DNA of 64,000 nt from NCBI GenBank assembly GCA_021234155.1, contig JAJEKV010000001.1, positions 33,457,013 to 33,521,012 on the forward strand, read 5' to 3'. Origin of the DNA: Isoetes taiwanensis. Taxonomy: Eukaryota; Streptophyta; Lycopodiopsida; Isoetales; Isoetaceae. The first letter of the stretch is position 1, and every line of letters starts with the position of its first letter. Of the stretch, positions 54,346 through 64,000 are shown piece after piece. The notes under the pieces were generated by a model. It was not told the origin of the DNA. It searched no databases and worked only from the letters and a program-made list of their open reading frames with translations. Made by a program: the position numbers and the translations under genes.

Positions 54346-57300
54346 CTACCATATTCAATTTAAAAAGGAATAGAGAAGAAGTACCAATACAAACTCTTTG
54401 AGAAATGGCAAAGCACATAACAATCAGCATGATTATAGAACTACAAATAGCTTCTCACTCTCGTATTAACAACTTCAAATTGATATCAACATCCCATCTT
54501 CAACATGAATTGGCATAAACCCCAAATAAAACAAAAAAGATATCTCTATGTTTAAAGACGTGGCATAAACCCCAAACAAAACAAAAAAAATATCTTTATG
54601 TTTAAAGACGTGACCTTCCCTTAGATGGCTATATCTTAGAGACACAATCGACCCTCCCTTGGATGTCTATATCTTAGAGACACAAGCTCCCTAATCGATA
54701 CAGCAAAGTGCAAGGCAACGGCTCCCTGATCGATACAGCAAAGTGCAAGGCAATGAACTTGACATAATTTGCAAATCCATGACTTTTAGATTGCTCTTTT
54801 CAGCCACATATTGCAAAAAGTTTTGTTGGGCCGCAAAGAATCCACTCCAGTTAATCCAAAGCAACAGCCAAGGTGGAGTCCACAATACATCCTAATGTGT
54901 CATTGCAATAGCAAAAACTAGGCTCTACCATAGCAAGAACAAGCAACGCAAAATTAGCTAGAATAGCCACAACTTAGGCCAATTAAAGCATATTTATAGT
55001 CATATAATCAAAACATGAGTAAAGTGCGTGAGGGTTTTCCGTGCACGAGGTTTGCCCTTTAGGGGCAGCTCAAAAAAACGTGGCAACAAAATAAAAACAT
55101 AGATTTCCAGTACAACTTTTTTTTTGAAACAAAAACAAAACATTATAACCTCCATTACACTCTTGCATTCAAATTAGCACTAAGCAAGCTTGGAGTAAAG
55201 GTTAGGTGGGTTGAAGGGAGGGCAAAAATGATTTAAAATATAAATGAAGAAAACAAGGTGCTGCGCACAGAGGGTTGCCCTCCGTGTCTCGAGGGTGAAG
55301 TGGCTTAAATCATACTTCAAAGTCATGTTTTCACAACCAATCAGAATTGCTACTTTAAACAATACAATACTTGATACCTTGACTTTATGAACAACCCAAA
55401 AATCCCCATCTCCATGACTAAATCAAGATCCCTCCTTCTGCCTCTCCCTCCCTCCCTCTCTCAGCACTCTCCTTAATACACACTGCATAGTGCATATCTT
55501 CTCCCCTAATACACAATGTGTACGTGCATATTAGGTGTGTGTTGCATACGTGCAATGTGTATATACCACACCATGTATGAACATATATACGGTCTACTAT
55601 ACCACCCCAACACACACCATACTAGAAGAATCCTTGCCATTATCATCCGCTCCATCATCCGCCGTCATAATGGTGATTTTGGATGGATTATTTTTTATTT
55701 GCTACTATGTCAGTCTCTGCATGAAAATGATCATATTATTGCACATGGTACTGCTATTGGAGAAAAATAGCCATAGCGAGAAAACCAAGATCTAGCAGAT
55801 CAAAACAAGGATTTTAACAAGAATTTCACCCTTGATCCCTAAAATCATTATTCTAGTTTTGGAAAGGCCAGAGTTCTATTGTTATTCCATACATCAACGT
55901 TGGAGCACATACAATATCTTATGCAACTCAATGTCTCAATCTCAACCCTTTAAGGTGATTACAAGAGAAATGACAAACAGAGGCTTTTTACTTAACACTT
56001 GTCAGTAAAGGATGCTACTTGAGTATTGAAATTAGCAAGAACACAATTTTGAAAGGTAAAAAGCGGTGCACGATATTTTTTTAGGTGACTATCTTTGTCA
56101 TCAGCATTTCCATTTATTTATTGATTAGTTAGATGCCTAGTTTCATGTCTTAATTTTAGAATGCAGCAATTAAAAGTAGACAACAAAGCTCTGTTCAATA
56201 TAAATAGTCAAGGTCCTCGATATGTTCAAGATATCAGGCTAAAGTATAAGAAGTCAAGGTACATTTATAGTACAAAGTACCGAGTGGTAGTTATTGAAGT
56301 CAACCTATCTAAAGTACTCAAGCTGATACTGCAAAAATTGGGTCAGAAGGAATATGTGTCAAGAAAGAAAAAATGTTCAATAAATTCGGGAGTGAAGTAA
56401 TAGCATGAGTCCAATCCCAAGTTCAAGAGCTAAGCAATTTGTTTGCATTGCATATTGCCATTAAATGTTATCGAGTACTGTATATATCTGCTATACCTCT
56501 GTGATAATAGTAAGATTTCTTATAAAATAAGAACTGTTCTTCTGCCATCTTCATGTTATTAATCTCCATGAACTAGAATAATGTAACCATTCTATAAGTT
56601 GCTCTGCAGAATCTTGTTGCCTAAGCAATTTCATTCTGTGGCAATTCATGCAATTTTTTAAGGAGTTTACCTCTGGCTTTTCTAGTTCCTTAACTGTCAT
56701 CATCTTGCACATTATCAATGATATTCACATTATCTACCATGATTTTACCTTGATAAAATCTAGCCTAGGAGGAATTGGGACGAAAAAAGCGAGAACAATC
56801 TGGCCAAAGACTTGAAGAGTCGGTTTGAGGAATAGTTTGAGGTTGGCAGGGGCAAAAGATATAAAATTGAGCTCGATGATGAGGAACGTAAGCTTGGCTA
56901 TGGCAGAAACCACGATACAGTAAGATTAAGGGCATTTTAATAAATCTCAAAAACCCACATAAACGAGGGTTTGCCCCCCTAGGGGCAACCCAAAAACTAA
57001 ATACTATGCATTTATAATGTACATAGAACTCCACTAATTTATTGTCAACAGAGGGTGAACCTAGTAATGCCTTTAGTTAACATCTTGTTTTACATTATGC
57101 CATCTCAATTATTTCAATTGTCTTGTCACACAAATGGGAGTATACATCTAGATCAAAGTTTGCTTGATAGCCATTCAATGACCATCTTGCAACAGGAATT
57201 GAGATGTTACATTGCACAGTCCACTCCTAATTCCTTGGCCAGTCAGAAGATTCTCCAGCAGCCAGAGGCTCGCCATTGTTTACTAAAACTTCTCCATCCA

Positions 57301-60229
57301 CAGAAATAGAATGACCAAATGTCGTGGGAATTGTTTCATTATGAAATTCATAATCATTAATGAATCAAAGAAGGACTTCTAAATTTGCAAATAGTAAGAA
57401 CCAGAAAAAATGTATGTAATGTCTAGATTCCTTCAAATTCTTCACGTTGGTCTTTATTCAAATTCTTCAAGTTGGTCTATTGAAACTTCTTAAATGTTCT
57501 AGTAGACTTGATCTAAATTATCCCATTGTTTCATTATGGATTCCTTGAATGGATCCATTTAATTTTATAAAAATTGCTTAAGTTCCATTATGTTCATACT
57601 TCTATGCTATTCTATTCTTAAATGTTCTAGGATCTTTGACTTGAATTACCGCATTGTTTCTAGGTAGCTTGGCATATCAATATTCCTTTCACGCAAGCAA
57701 GAATATACATCCAAAACAACGTATCAATTACACAATGTCAATTCCTGAGATACAAAAAGAAGTTTTGGAATCCATCAAAGCTTAATAGTTTAAAGTTTAT
57801 TATGGATTATATAGTATAGTAGGAACAATATTGCTACATCTTGTCCAGGAGAAGCAATCCGTATGTAATACAGAAGGAAGGAAGGAAGCAAGTCCTGGCA
57901 AATCTCTCCAATCTTAAAATTTATGAAGCTTATCATGCATTAGTTAATAGCCAAGCATCTCTCTTATTGTCCAATCACAACGTATTTGTTGAATCGCCAT
58001 TATTGTATTTCGGATGCACATTACACACTAGACCACATTTTTTTCCCTCTTGGGGGCCCAGATTGTGACAAAATAGAGCACTCTCAGTCCAATCCAGATA
58101 TATTACCAAAATAGCAGATGAGAATGGTTGACCAACATTTAAAATTGTGGCCAATGTCATTCAACAATATACCTTCCGCTTTTGGCTTCTGCAAGACCAA
58201 TGTCATAACAAAGGATCAAAATTCTGTGTCGATAATCAAAGTGCAATTCAAATTGATAAGAGCTTCCATTCTTTTTAGAAAACGCGAAAAGAAGCTTGCA
58301 CTCTCCACGCCTAAGGCAACAGCTTGATCCACTTACATCCATGCATTCAAATGTAGCTTCTGGTTCCAAAGACATGTCAAAGACATTAGGTTTCATTGTG
58401 GCATATCAGGTCAGCGTTGCCCCTGCAGATGCAGAAGACAAAGAACAGATTTAGCACAGATTCATTGCCTTCTTGCAAACTCTCTTGCAAACTCTATAGA
58501 AACTTTGTAAGTACTTTAACAGCACAAAGCATGTTGCAGAGGTCTCAGCTTCGTTATACACACTTCTGCAAAGATGAAAGTGCGGCAATGTATACATTTG
58601 CAAGGCATAAGAAGCCAGGGATGCGGCTACAACATATTCAGCAAACTGCTATTGGATGCGTTTAGCCTCGATTTCTAAGTACTCTAAGAGCATGTAGCAG
58701 CCTGCATAGGTCTCAGATTTGTTATACACAGATGCACAAGCATGAACGTGCAGGAACTTGTACACATTCACTAACTGCACAATTCCAGTCCACTAGATTG
58801 GGGCCCAGCAAGACAAATCCGACCTGCAAGGGAAAACAGAGACTCAAGATGTGTGCAACCTTAGCATAAGAGCGCACGCTATCCAGAAACATAGCCACAC
58901 ATTGATCCACAAACTGCAAAGGTTCTGCACAACAGAAAAAAGTTAGCCTGTTGTGTCAAACTTTAATGTCAAATACTTTTCAAATAATTCGATCAAATGC
59001 AATTATATCTGGGGCGAAGAATACCAGTATATTTACCTTGCTGTTCTTAAGGCATGTGCTGCAACATCAAATATCACAGGCACAACACATTCATAACCAA
59101 CGATCCATAATCCACACTTTTTATACAGATGAAGCAAGCAAAGAAATCTTGCTTAGAGAAACCAGCTGGAAATTGGTAATCAAAGGATCCAGAATCTCAA
59201 ACAAATCGGCGACATTAAGATGTAGCTAAGATCGAAACAAATTGGTAATCAAAGGAGCCACAATCTCAAACGAATCTGACAGATTTAAGATGTAGCTAAG
59301 ACCGAAACAAATAAGAAACTTGAATCTTTGACAAAAATCTCCGACAGTTGGTCCTCTGCTTGCAGAAAGTGCTGCACTTCCAAACTACAAAACATTGCAT
59401 TATATTATGTTCAGTTATTGCCCAATCTGGTACCGGCTGCAAAATCTTCTAATCCAACCCTTCTCAGGAGCCGCATGTTAAGCATGTCTAGTAGAGGGCA
59501 TTGGTAATCACAAAACGAAAGACATCAAAATGAAGAACGTGATGTAGAAGGAACGATGGACCAAGGGTTTCTAAAACATCCATCTAAGCTAGAGAAGCTA
59601 TGCAGGCATAATATAAAATTTGGCCCCATAATCCAACTTCGAATGTTGGGAGAAAAGCTGATAGAGATGAAAAGCCACATAGAAAATGCATTCCCTGAAC
59701 CTACATGCAAAATGTGAAAAACTTGCAAAATATAAACATGCAAACTTTAAACTCGTAAACTTTAATGTAGATCCACCGCGTCACTCAAACTAGTTATGGC
59801 AGCAAAAAATGATTCATCATCAGGAACATGCCAAATATGAAACAAAATATTTACACCAGTAAATAGATTTCCAGTGCAACTACGGCATTGATCGGGCATA
59901 CCACTAGCATATTAACCACATCATGCAAAAAACTTACAACGAGCACATTTTCTTGAGAGTTGAAGTAGCAAACATCTGGTCATAGGCAATGATTTGGTGG
60001 TCCCGAATACATGCAGAGCAACTTCTACTTCCTTATTCTAGAAAGTCTTTAATAAGCCAGTAACCATCTCCTTCAGAATCCCGAAAGGAGATTAAGAGCC
60101 TAAGGATGTGGTTTTAGAGACATTTCCCTAACTACTGAATTTGTGCAAAAAATCCTCTGCAAACAAAAATCAAGAACATGGTAAGAACCTAGAAAGAAGC
60201 ACCAAAATGCAGCACAGAAAAGAGAATAC
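54346..60229. other. Long AT-rich stretch without a supported gene
   Basis: Holds short repeats (TATCTTAGAGACACAA near 54630 and 54680; CATAAACCCCAAA-AAAACAAAAAA near 54515 and 54555), a C/T-rich block at 55435-55465, and a small duplication at 59160-59300 (TTGGTAATCAAAGGA twice). A 79-codon minus frame (58396-58157, with ECKLLFAFSKKNGSSYQFEL) and splice-bounded pieces near 58925 and 58828 could be exons, but no family is recognised. Confidence 0.3.
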
Positions 60230-60443
60230 CTCAGAAGCTGTTGTGTAGCAAGATTTCTGGCCAAATTAAGGCCTCCATAAGCAAGTCCGTTGGCAAAACA
60301 GACCTTATTCCACAACATGGCCTCGGGTATCTCGCAAATCCGGTCCTCTGCCAGTGGAGCCACGTTTTTCGGCAAGAAGGCTAAGATTTGGGAGGCGAAA
60401 GACCATAAGAAAACCAGGTATATAAAAAAAACATGCCTGCCAT
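60230..60443 (-). CDS. Candidate first exon of a secreted protein
   Basis: ATG at 60443 opens MAGMFFLYLVFLWSFASQIL, a good signal peptide, followed by about 50 residues (KNVAPLAEDRICEIP, WNKVCFANGLAYGGLNLARN) up to a 5' splice-like site, CTGAG then GTATTC, at 60229. The next 3' splice-like site (TTTTTGTTTGCAG, about 60160) would lead to a stop within ten codons, giving a peptide of about 78 residues, or the exon may join others further down. Two cysteines only. The family is unknown. The 3' end of a LINE lies about 160 bases upstream. Confidence 0.35.
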
Positions 60444-60604
60444 GGACTTTAATGGCGGATCAGGCTGGTTAACAAACCATACTGGAGCTGCCAATCCTCT
60501 GCTTCTGCACCTCTGTACAACACATCCATTCCAGCCCCCATACAGAAATTCGTTAGGCTTACTATGAATGGTGGCGAAATGGCAAAGGCAAAGCTCGACG
60601 CTGG

Positions 60605-62800
60605 TGTAGAGAATAGAATAGAATAGAATATGATTTTATCGTCCATGGAGACCAACTGGCCTATGGGACCCAAGTACAAAGAGAGAGCAGCAGGCGTATT
60701 ACTACCAGGATTAAAAAACCCCCGCCCCGAAGGGTTTTGGGAAAACCTTAGTAGCAATAAGGATGTCGACATACCGCACGCTTACATACATAACCACAAG
60801 TACAAATTGAGGTTAATGCCTGGACGGGGGCATAACTGAAGTCCTCACATCCATTACCTCCTCGGAGGTACGATCCCAACAAGCCTACGAGGCCGTGCTC
60901 GAAGAGCTCATGCAAGGCCCGATGGGGCACAACTAACCGAGCATACCGAGCCCGGATATGCTCGTGACGCAGGACAGTGCCCGGCGGGGCGTGACTTTCA
61001 TCCTCAATGGCGCCTGCTGACAAAGACTGACAGACTCTGCCCTCACGCTGCCCCGAATCCATCTCCCCGTCTCAATGCGAGGTGGTGTGCACCTGTCTTG
61101 AATGAAAGCAATCACCCCCCCGCTTTTTCATGGGTAGATGGGTGCGCAGTAGTGGTGTGGGCCCCTCGTGAGCATGGGATTAACCTGCTGTCACGATAAT
61201 TTGCCACCTTGACATGTGACAGGCCTCTCAGATCCCAAAGCTTGGCCATGAAGCAAGCATCCAAGCATCTTGCTTCAAGGCGGTGCGTTCCTTGGGTGTA
61301 TGCACCGGTCCACATATGTGTGCCTCGCACATTCCATAGCGAACCACCACCGGCTTGCTTTGTCTTTCCAAAGAAGCTTTGAGTCGCCAAGGGCCATCGC
61401 CATCGCCAAAGCAAGGTTGGGCAGCCGGGCTTCATCCATAGCCACCACCTTCCGAAGTAAATAATGTGACGCTCCAGTAAGCGACCCTCTCAGAATGGAA
61501 GGAAGCCCGCCTCCCCGGAGCAAGATCCGATATGGGACCGTGGATTTCACTCCCGCGTTCGGCCAAGAAGGCCTTCATGACCGCTCTAGATCGCTCCAAG
61601 TGGTGAGGGATATCACCGGCCCCCACACTTCGCCCCCCATAGAGGAGGACCGGTTCAACCAAGGCCCTGAATAAGTGTGCCTGGTGACCCCATGCATACT
61701 GACTACCTTTGTGGATCGTTGTTTTGCATTACATACGTGGCTTTCCACCGCAGTGACCCGTAACTTGATGGATGCATCCCAAAGGTGTGTGGTAGTAGAA
61801 AACTCAATGCCCAAATACTTATAAGATCGAGCCACCTCCACTACACCGCCCCTGGTAAGTGAATGAGGGAAGGCGTGGGTGCCGGATGATGGGACCAGCA
61901 AGCACCCTTGTCTTGGCCAAGTTAATTCTCATGTCGGTGAATTGGCGTAAAGTGTCCAAAGCATCCGTGTGGCGTTGCATGTCCTCTGGGGGTATATCGC
62001 GAGCAGGTCAACATCATCGGCATATATGAGTTGCCGGATTATGTGGTGCATCAACTGAAGCCTCCCCAGGTGCTCTAGCCATTTTTCTAGCTGGTCAATG
62101 TACAAAGCCGAAGAGCTGCCGGGGATAGAGGGCAGCCACCTGGCGCACCCCAATGCTACTAACAACCGGGCTCCCCCGACAAGTGTGAGACAGGCGGAGC
62201 AAGCCTCAGATAGTCTCAGATATAGCATTCTCGCAAGTCGACGGGGGGTCCCTAGTCGTCTCAATCTGTCCCACAACTTATCCCGGCACCGTGGTCAAAA
62301 AGCCTTTTACGAAATCCACAAAGCAACAAGATGCATTCTCAAGGCCGATTTCGCTATCCTCTATGAGTGTTCGCAGAGTGAAGATATGGTCAATAGTAGA
62401 ATGCCGGGGCGGAAGCCCGCCTGCGTGAGCCCCGCACTTCTCCATCCTCTCGCCCAAAGTGTCAATCGTAGCCAAGAATCCCACAAAAAGCAACTTGGCA
62501 AAGACAGAACCCACCATAATGGTAATGATAGTTGGTCGGGCTATGGGGTCCCCCCGCTTTGTATATGGGCACAACTCTACCGTAGTCCAAAGTCGGGGGG
62601 AAGCTTCTTGCAATGCCCCGCTGAAGAGTCTTTGTGAGAGAACCGGCACCATTGGGGGCCCGCCCACTTGAGAAGCTTCCGCCGCATACCATCCAAATCT
62701 GCCGCCTTCCCCCCGCTTAGCGGCGTTGTAGGCCCATTATGACATCCCCTTCAGTAATGACCAGTGCTAGGCCTGCCTGCGGAGGTACTGGTGCCCGGCT
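60605..62800 (-). pseudogene. 5'-truncated LINE, same family as 48254-54345
   Basis: Minus strand, in order: an RT1-like segment (VGSVFAKLLFVGFLATIDTL, 62510), PPRHSTIDHIFTLRTLIEDS (62390), FVDFVKGF (62305), ALYIDQLEKWLEHLG (62090), RQLIYADDVDLLAIYP with the YADD box (62020), ARSYKYLGIEFSTTTHLWDA (61820), and C-terminal pieces to about 60935. The 3' UTR then ends in GGACGATAAAATCATATTCT with an ATTCT tail near 60605. Endonuclease and ORF1 are missing, so it was 5'-truncated on insertion or later cut. Several frameshifts. Confidence 0.8.
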
Positions 62801-62964
62801 TCCCATTGGGAGAGAAAGCTTGATGTCGTTTTGATGCCGATAAACGACGATGCCATTATGCAGTCTGCCATGGCCGATATGCCTTCTTCCTTCAACCAGT
62901 TATCCAGTTCGAACATCTGCCATCCAGAACTCACGAAACCACCAGTTTACAGGTAACAGTAGGT

Positions 62965-63067
62965 TTTTAGCAGTCATCAACATATTTTAAGTATATTCTA
63001 GCATATACTTAGGATATGCCACAAATATTTTAAGTATATTCTAGCATATACTTAGGATATGCCACAA
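62965..63067 (+). repeat. Direct repeat, two copies of about 44 bp
   Basis: ATATTTTAAGTATATTCTAG followed by CATATACTTAGGATATGCC is present twice in tandem. The unit contains the inverted word AAGTATA/TATACTT. Confidence 0.75.
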
Positions 63068-63089
63068 ACCTGCCCCCCTAGGGTCAACC

Positions 63090-63270
63090 CAAAAAAAAGC
63101 AAGAGGAGAAATAGGAGGAAAAAAAAGGCAAAAATGATTTAAAATATAAATGACAAAAAAAAAAGCAAGAGGAGAAATAGGAGGAAAAAAAAGGCAAGAG
63201 GAGAAATAGGAGGGCAAAAATGGTAAAATATAAATGAAGGAAAAAAAAGCAAGAGGAGAAATAATTAATT
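63090..63270 (+). repeat. Purine-rich tandem repeat
   Basis: AAAAAGCAAGAGGAGAAATA recurs about four times, separated by variable A-rich spacers and AAATGATTTAAAATATAAATGA-like pieces. Non-coding. The same spacer phrase also appears near 55230. Confidence 0.65.
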
Positions 63271-63523
63271 AAGACAAACCAAATAAGTGTTAAATAGGGT
63301 TGTGCTCAATTGTTAGGGGGGGCGTAATAGGGTTGTGCTTGGTTGTTAGGGGTAAAAGACGTTTAAACTAAGATTTATCACTGAAATTCTTAGACCAAAG
63401 AATATGGCATACAAATACAAAACACACCGCTGAATTTTCCAATATTATTTATTTGCACCAGCAAAAAAACGTTACATTACACATCTACAACCACGCAGAA
63501 GTTAAACGACGCTGCAGCCCTCC

Positions 63524-64000
63524 TTATGCGTTCACAACAATACCACCTGCACACAGCCCAGCACCAAAATAAGGAGGAATAATTCCACCACCAAATTGAA
63601 AAAAGGCAACAACATTAAATTACCATTTGGATGCAGAACTTGGCCGGTGAAATAGGTGGCATCATCTGATGCTAAGAAGACGTAAGAGGTAGCAACTTCG
63701 TCAGGCTGTCCGGCACGACCCATCGGACATTCTTCACCAAAATGCTCCACCTTCTCTGGCTTAAACGACGATGGAATAAGGGGCGTCCAAATGGGTCCAG
63801 GTGCAACACCTATAAACCCCCTGTTATTTTGCTACATATTCCAATATTCAATATACTTAATCGTATCAAGCTCTATTTTATAGCCCAATTGATATCCGTA
63901 GACGATAAAAACTCTATTCTATTCTATTCTATTCACGAAAACTAACCATTGACTCTTATGTTCCGCTTGGCGAGGTGCAGCGCAAGAGCCCTCGTAAATG
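63524..64000 (-). CDS. Short-chain dehydrogenase/reductase (SDR), last three exons, runs off the window
   Basis: Minus-strand exons: 64000-63947 (RALALHLAKRNIRVN, then a GTTAGT donor), 63809-63624 (GVAPGPIWTPLIPSSFKPEK, GEECPMGRAGQPDEVATSYV, FLASDDATYFTGQVLHPNG, donor GTAATT) and a 23-base final exon 63546-63524 (completing G, then GIVVNA and TAA). The joins keep phase. The sequence matches the C-terminal half of classical SDRs of the plant glucose/ribitol dehydrogenase-homologue or aldehyde-reductase type, which use NAD(P)(H). The catalytic YxxxK and the Rossmann glycine motif must lie beyond the window. Intact in the part seen and probably functional. A LINE 3' end sits in the intron 63810-63946. 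Confidence 0.9.
63870..63936 (+). mobile_element. Very short LINE 3' end in the SDR intron
   Basis: TTTTATAGCCCAATTGATAT followed by CCGTAGACGATAAAAACT and four ATTCT units. It matches the terminal 40 or so bases of the LINEs ending at 54345 and 60605. The insertion lies inside an intron and spares both splice sites. Confidence 0.65.

Noticed and set aside
1-64000. CRISPR array, rRNA genes, bacterial operons
   Set aside because: No regularly spaced repeats with unique spacers and no rRNA sequence were seen; introns and retroelements show plant nuclear DNA.

Overview
The window looks like nuclear DNA of a land plant with a large, repeat-rich genome, most likely a fern or other seed-free vascular plant. 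The grounds are plant-type PPR motifs in many near-identical copies, plant-like short exons, and dense layers of hAT, LINE, LTR, Helitron and foldback elements. That assignment is inference; no marker gene settles the species. Very little is intact host gene. The clearest is the 3' end of a short-chain dehydrogenase/reductase gene at the right edge (63524-64000, minus).

Left part (1-16.3 kb): tRNA-like SINE heads and strong RNA hairpins (1-934); a broken hAT transposase (1699-4736) carrying a hAT-type MITE with an 8-bp target duplication; a CpG-rich foldback island (about 5320-5720); then two neighbouring minus-strand genes I cannot assign to a family. One of these (7814-9897) ends in a complete histone H3 core fused to a long non-histone N-terminus. 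It is split by another hAT-type MITE and by an in-frame TAG. Further on are a decayed GIY-YIG nuclease fragment, an unknown reading frame, pieces of an LRR receptor and a PPR fragment.

Middle (16.3-46.3 kb): two blocks of PPR-bearing repeats in opposite orientation. Each repeat unit has Helitron ends: 5'-TC, and a 3' hairpin followed about 7 nt later by CTAG. The two partial units (16304-18032 and 37971-41145) are broken at the same position. Inverting 16304-37971 on paper rejoins three things at once: the broken Helitron unit, a split LINE reverse-transcriptase gene (23067-25150 and 46340-47835), and an LTR (about 36390-37970 and 16266-16303). The simplest history is a head-to-tail array of three PPR-carrying Helitrons inserted between A and T of a LINE, later split by an inversion of about 21.7 kb. 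A misassembly through repeats is the main alternative. Between the two blocks lie a foldback element that has taken up an exon-like piece, a poly(A) retroposon, a pogo/CENP-B-like transposase C-terminus and a truncated tRNA-like sequence.

Right part (46.3-64 kb): the LINE 3' half; a GC-rich second LINE (48254-54345) with 5' UTR monomers, endonuclease and RT; a third, 5'-truncated LINE of the same family on the minus strand (about 60605-62800); tandem SINEs; a candidate secreted-protein exon (60230-60443); and the SDR gene. Four LINE 3' ends close on the same GACG-T-AAAA-like motif followed by different short tandem tails. Start codons and exon limits of the broken genes are read by eye and are approximate.
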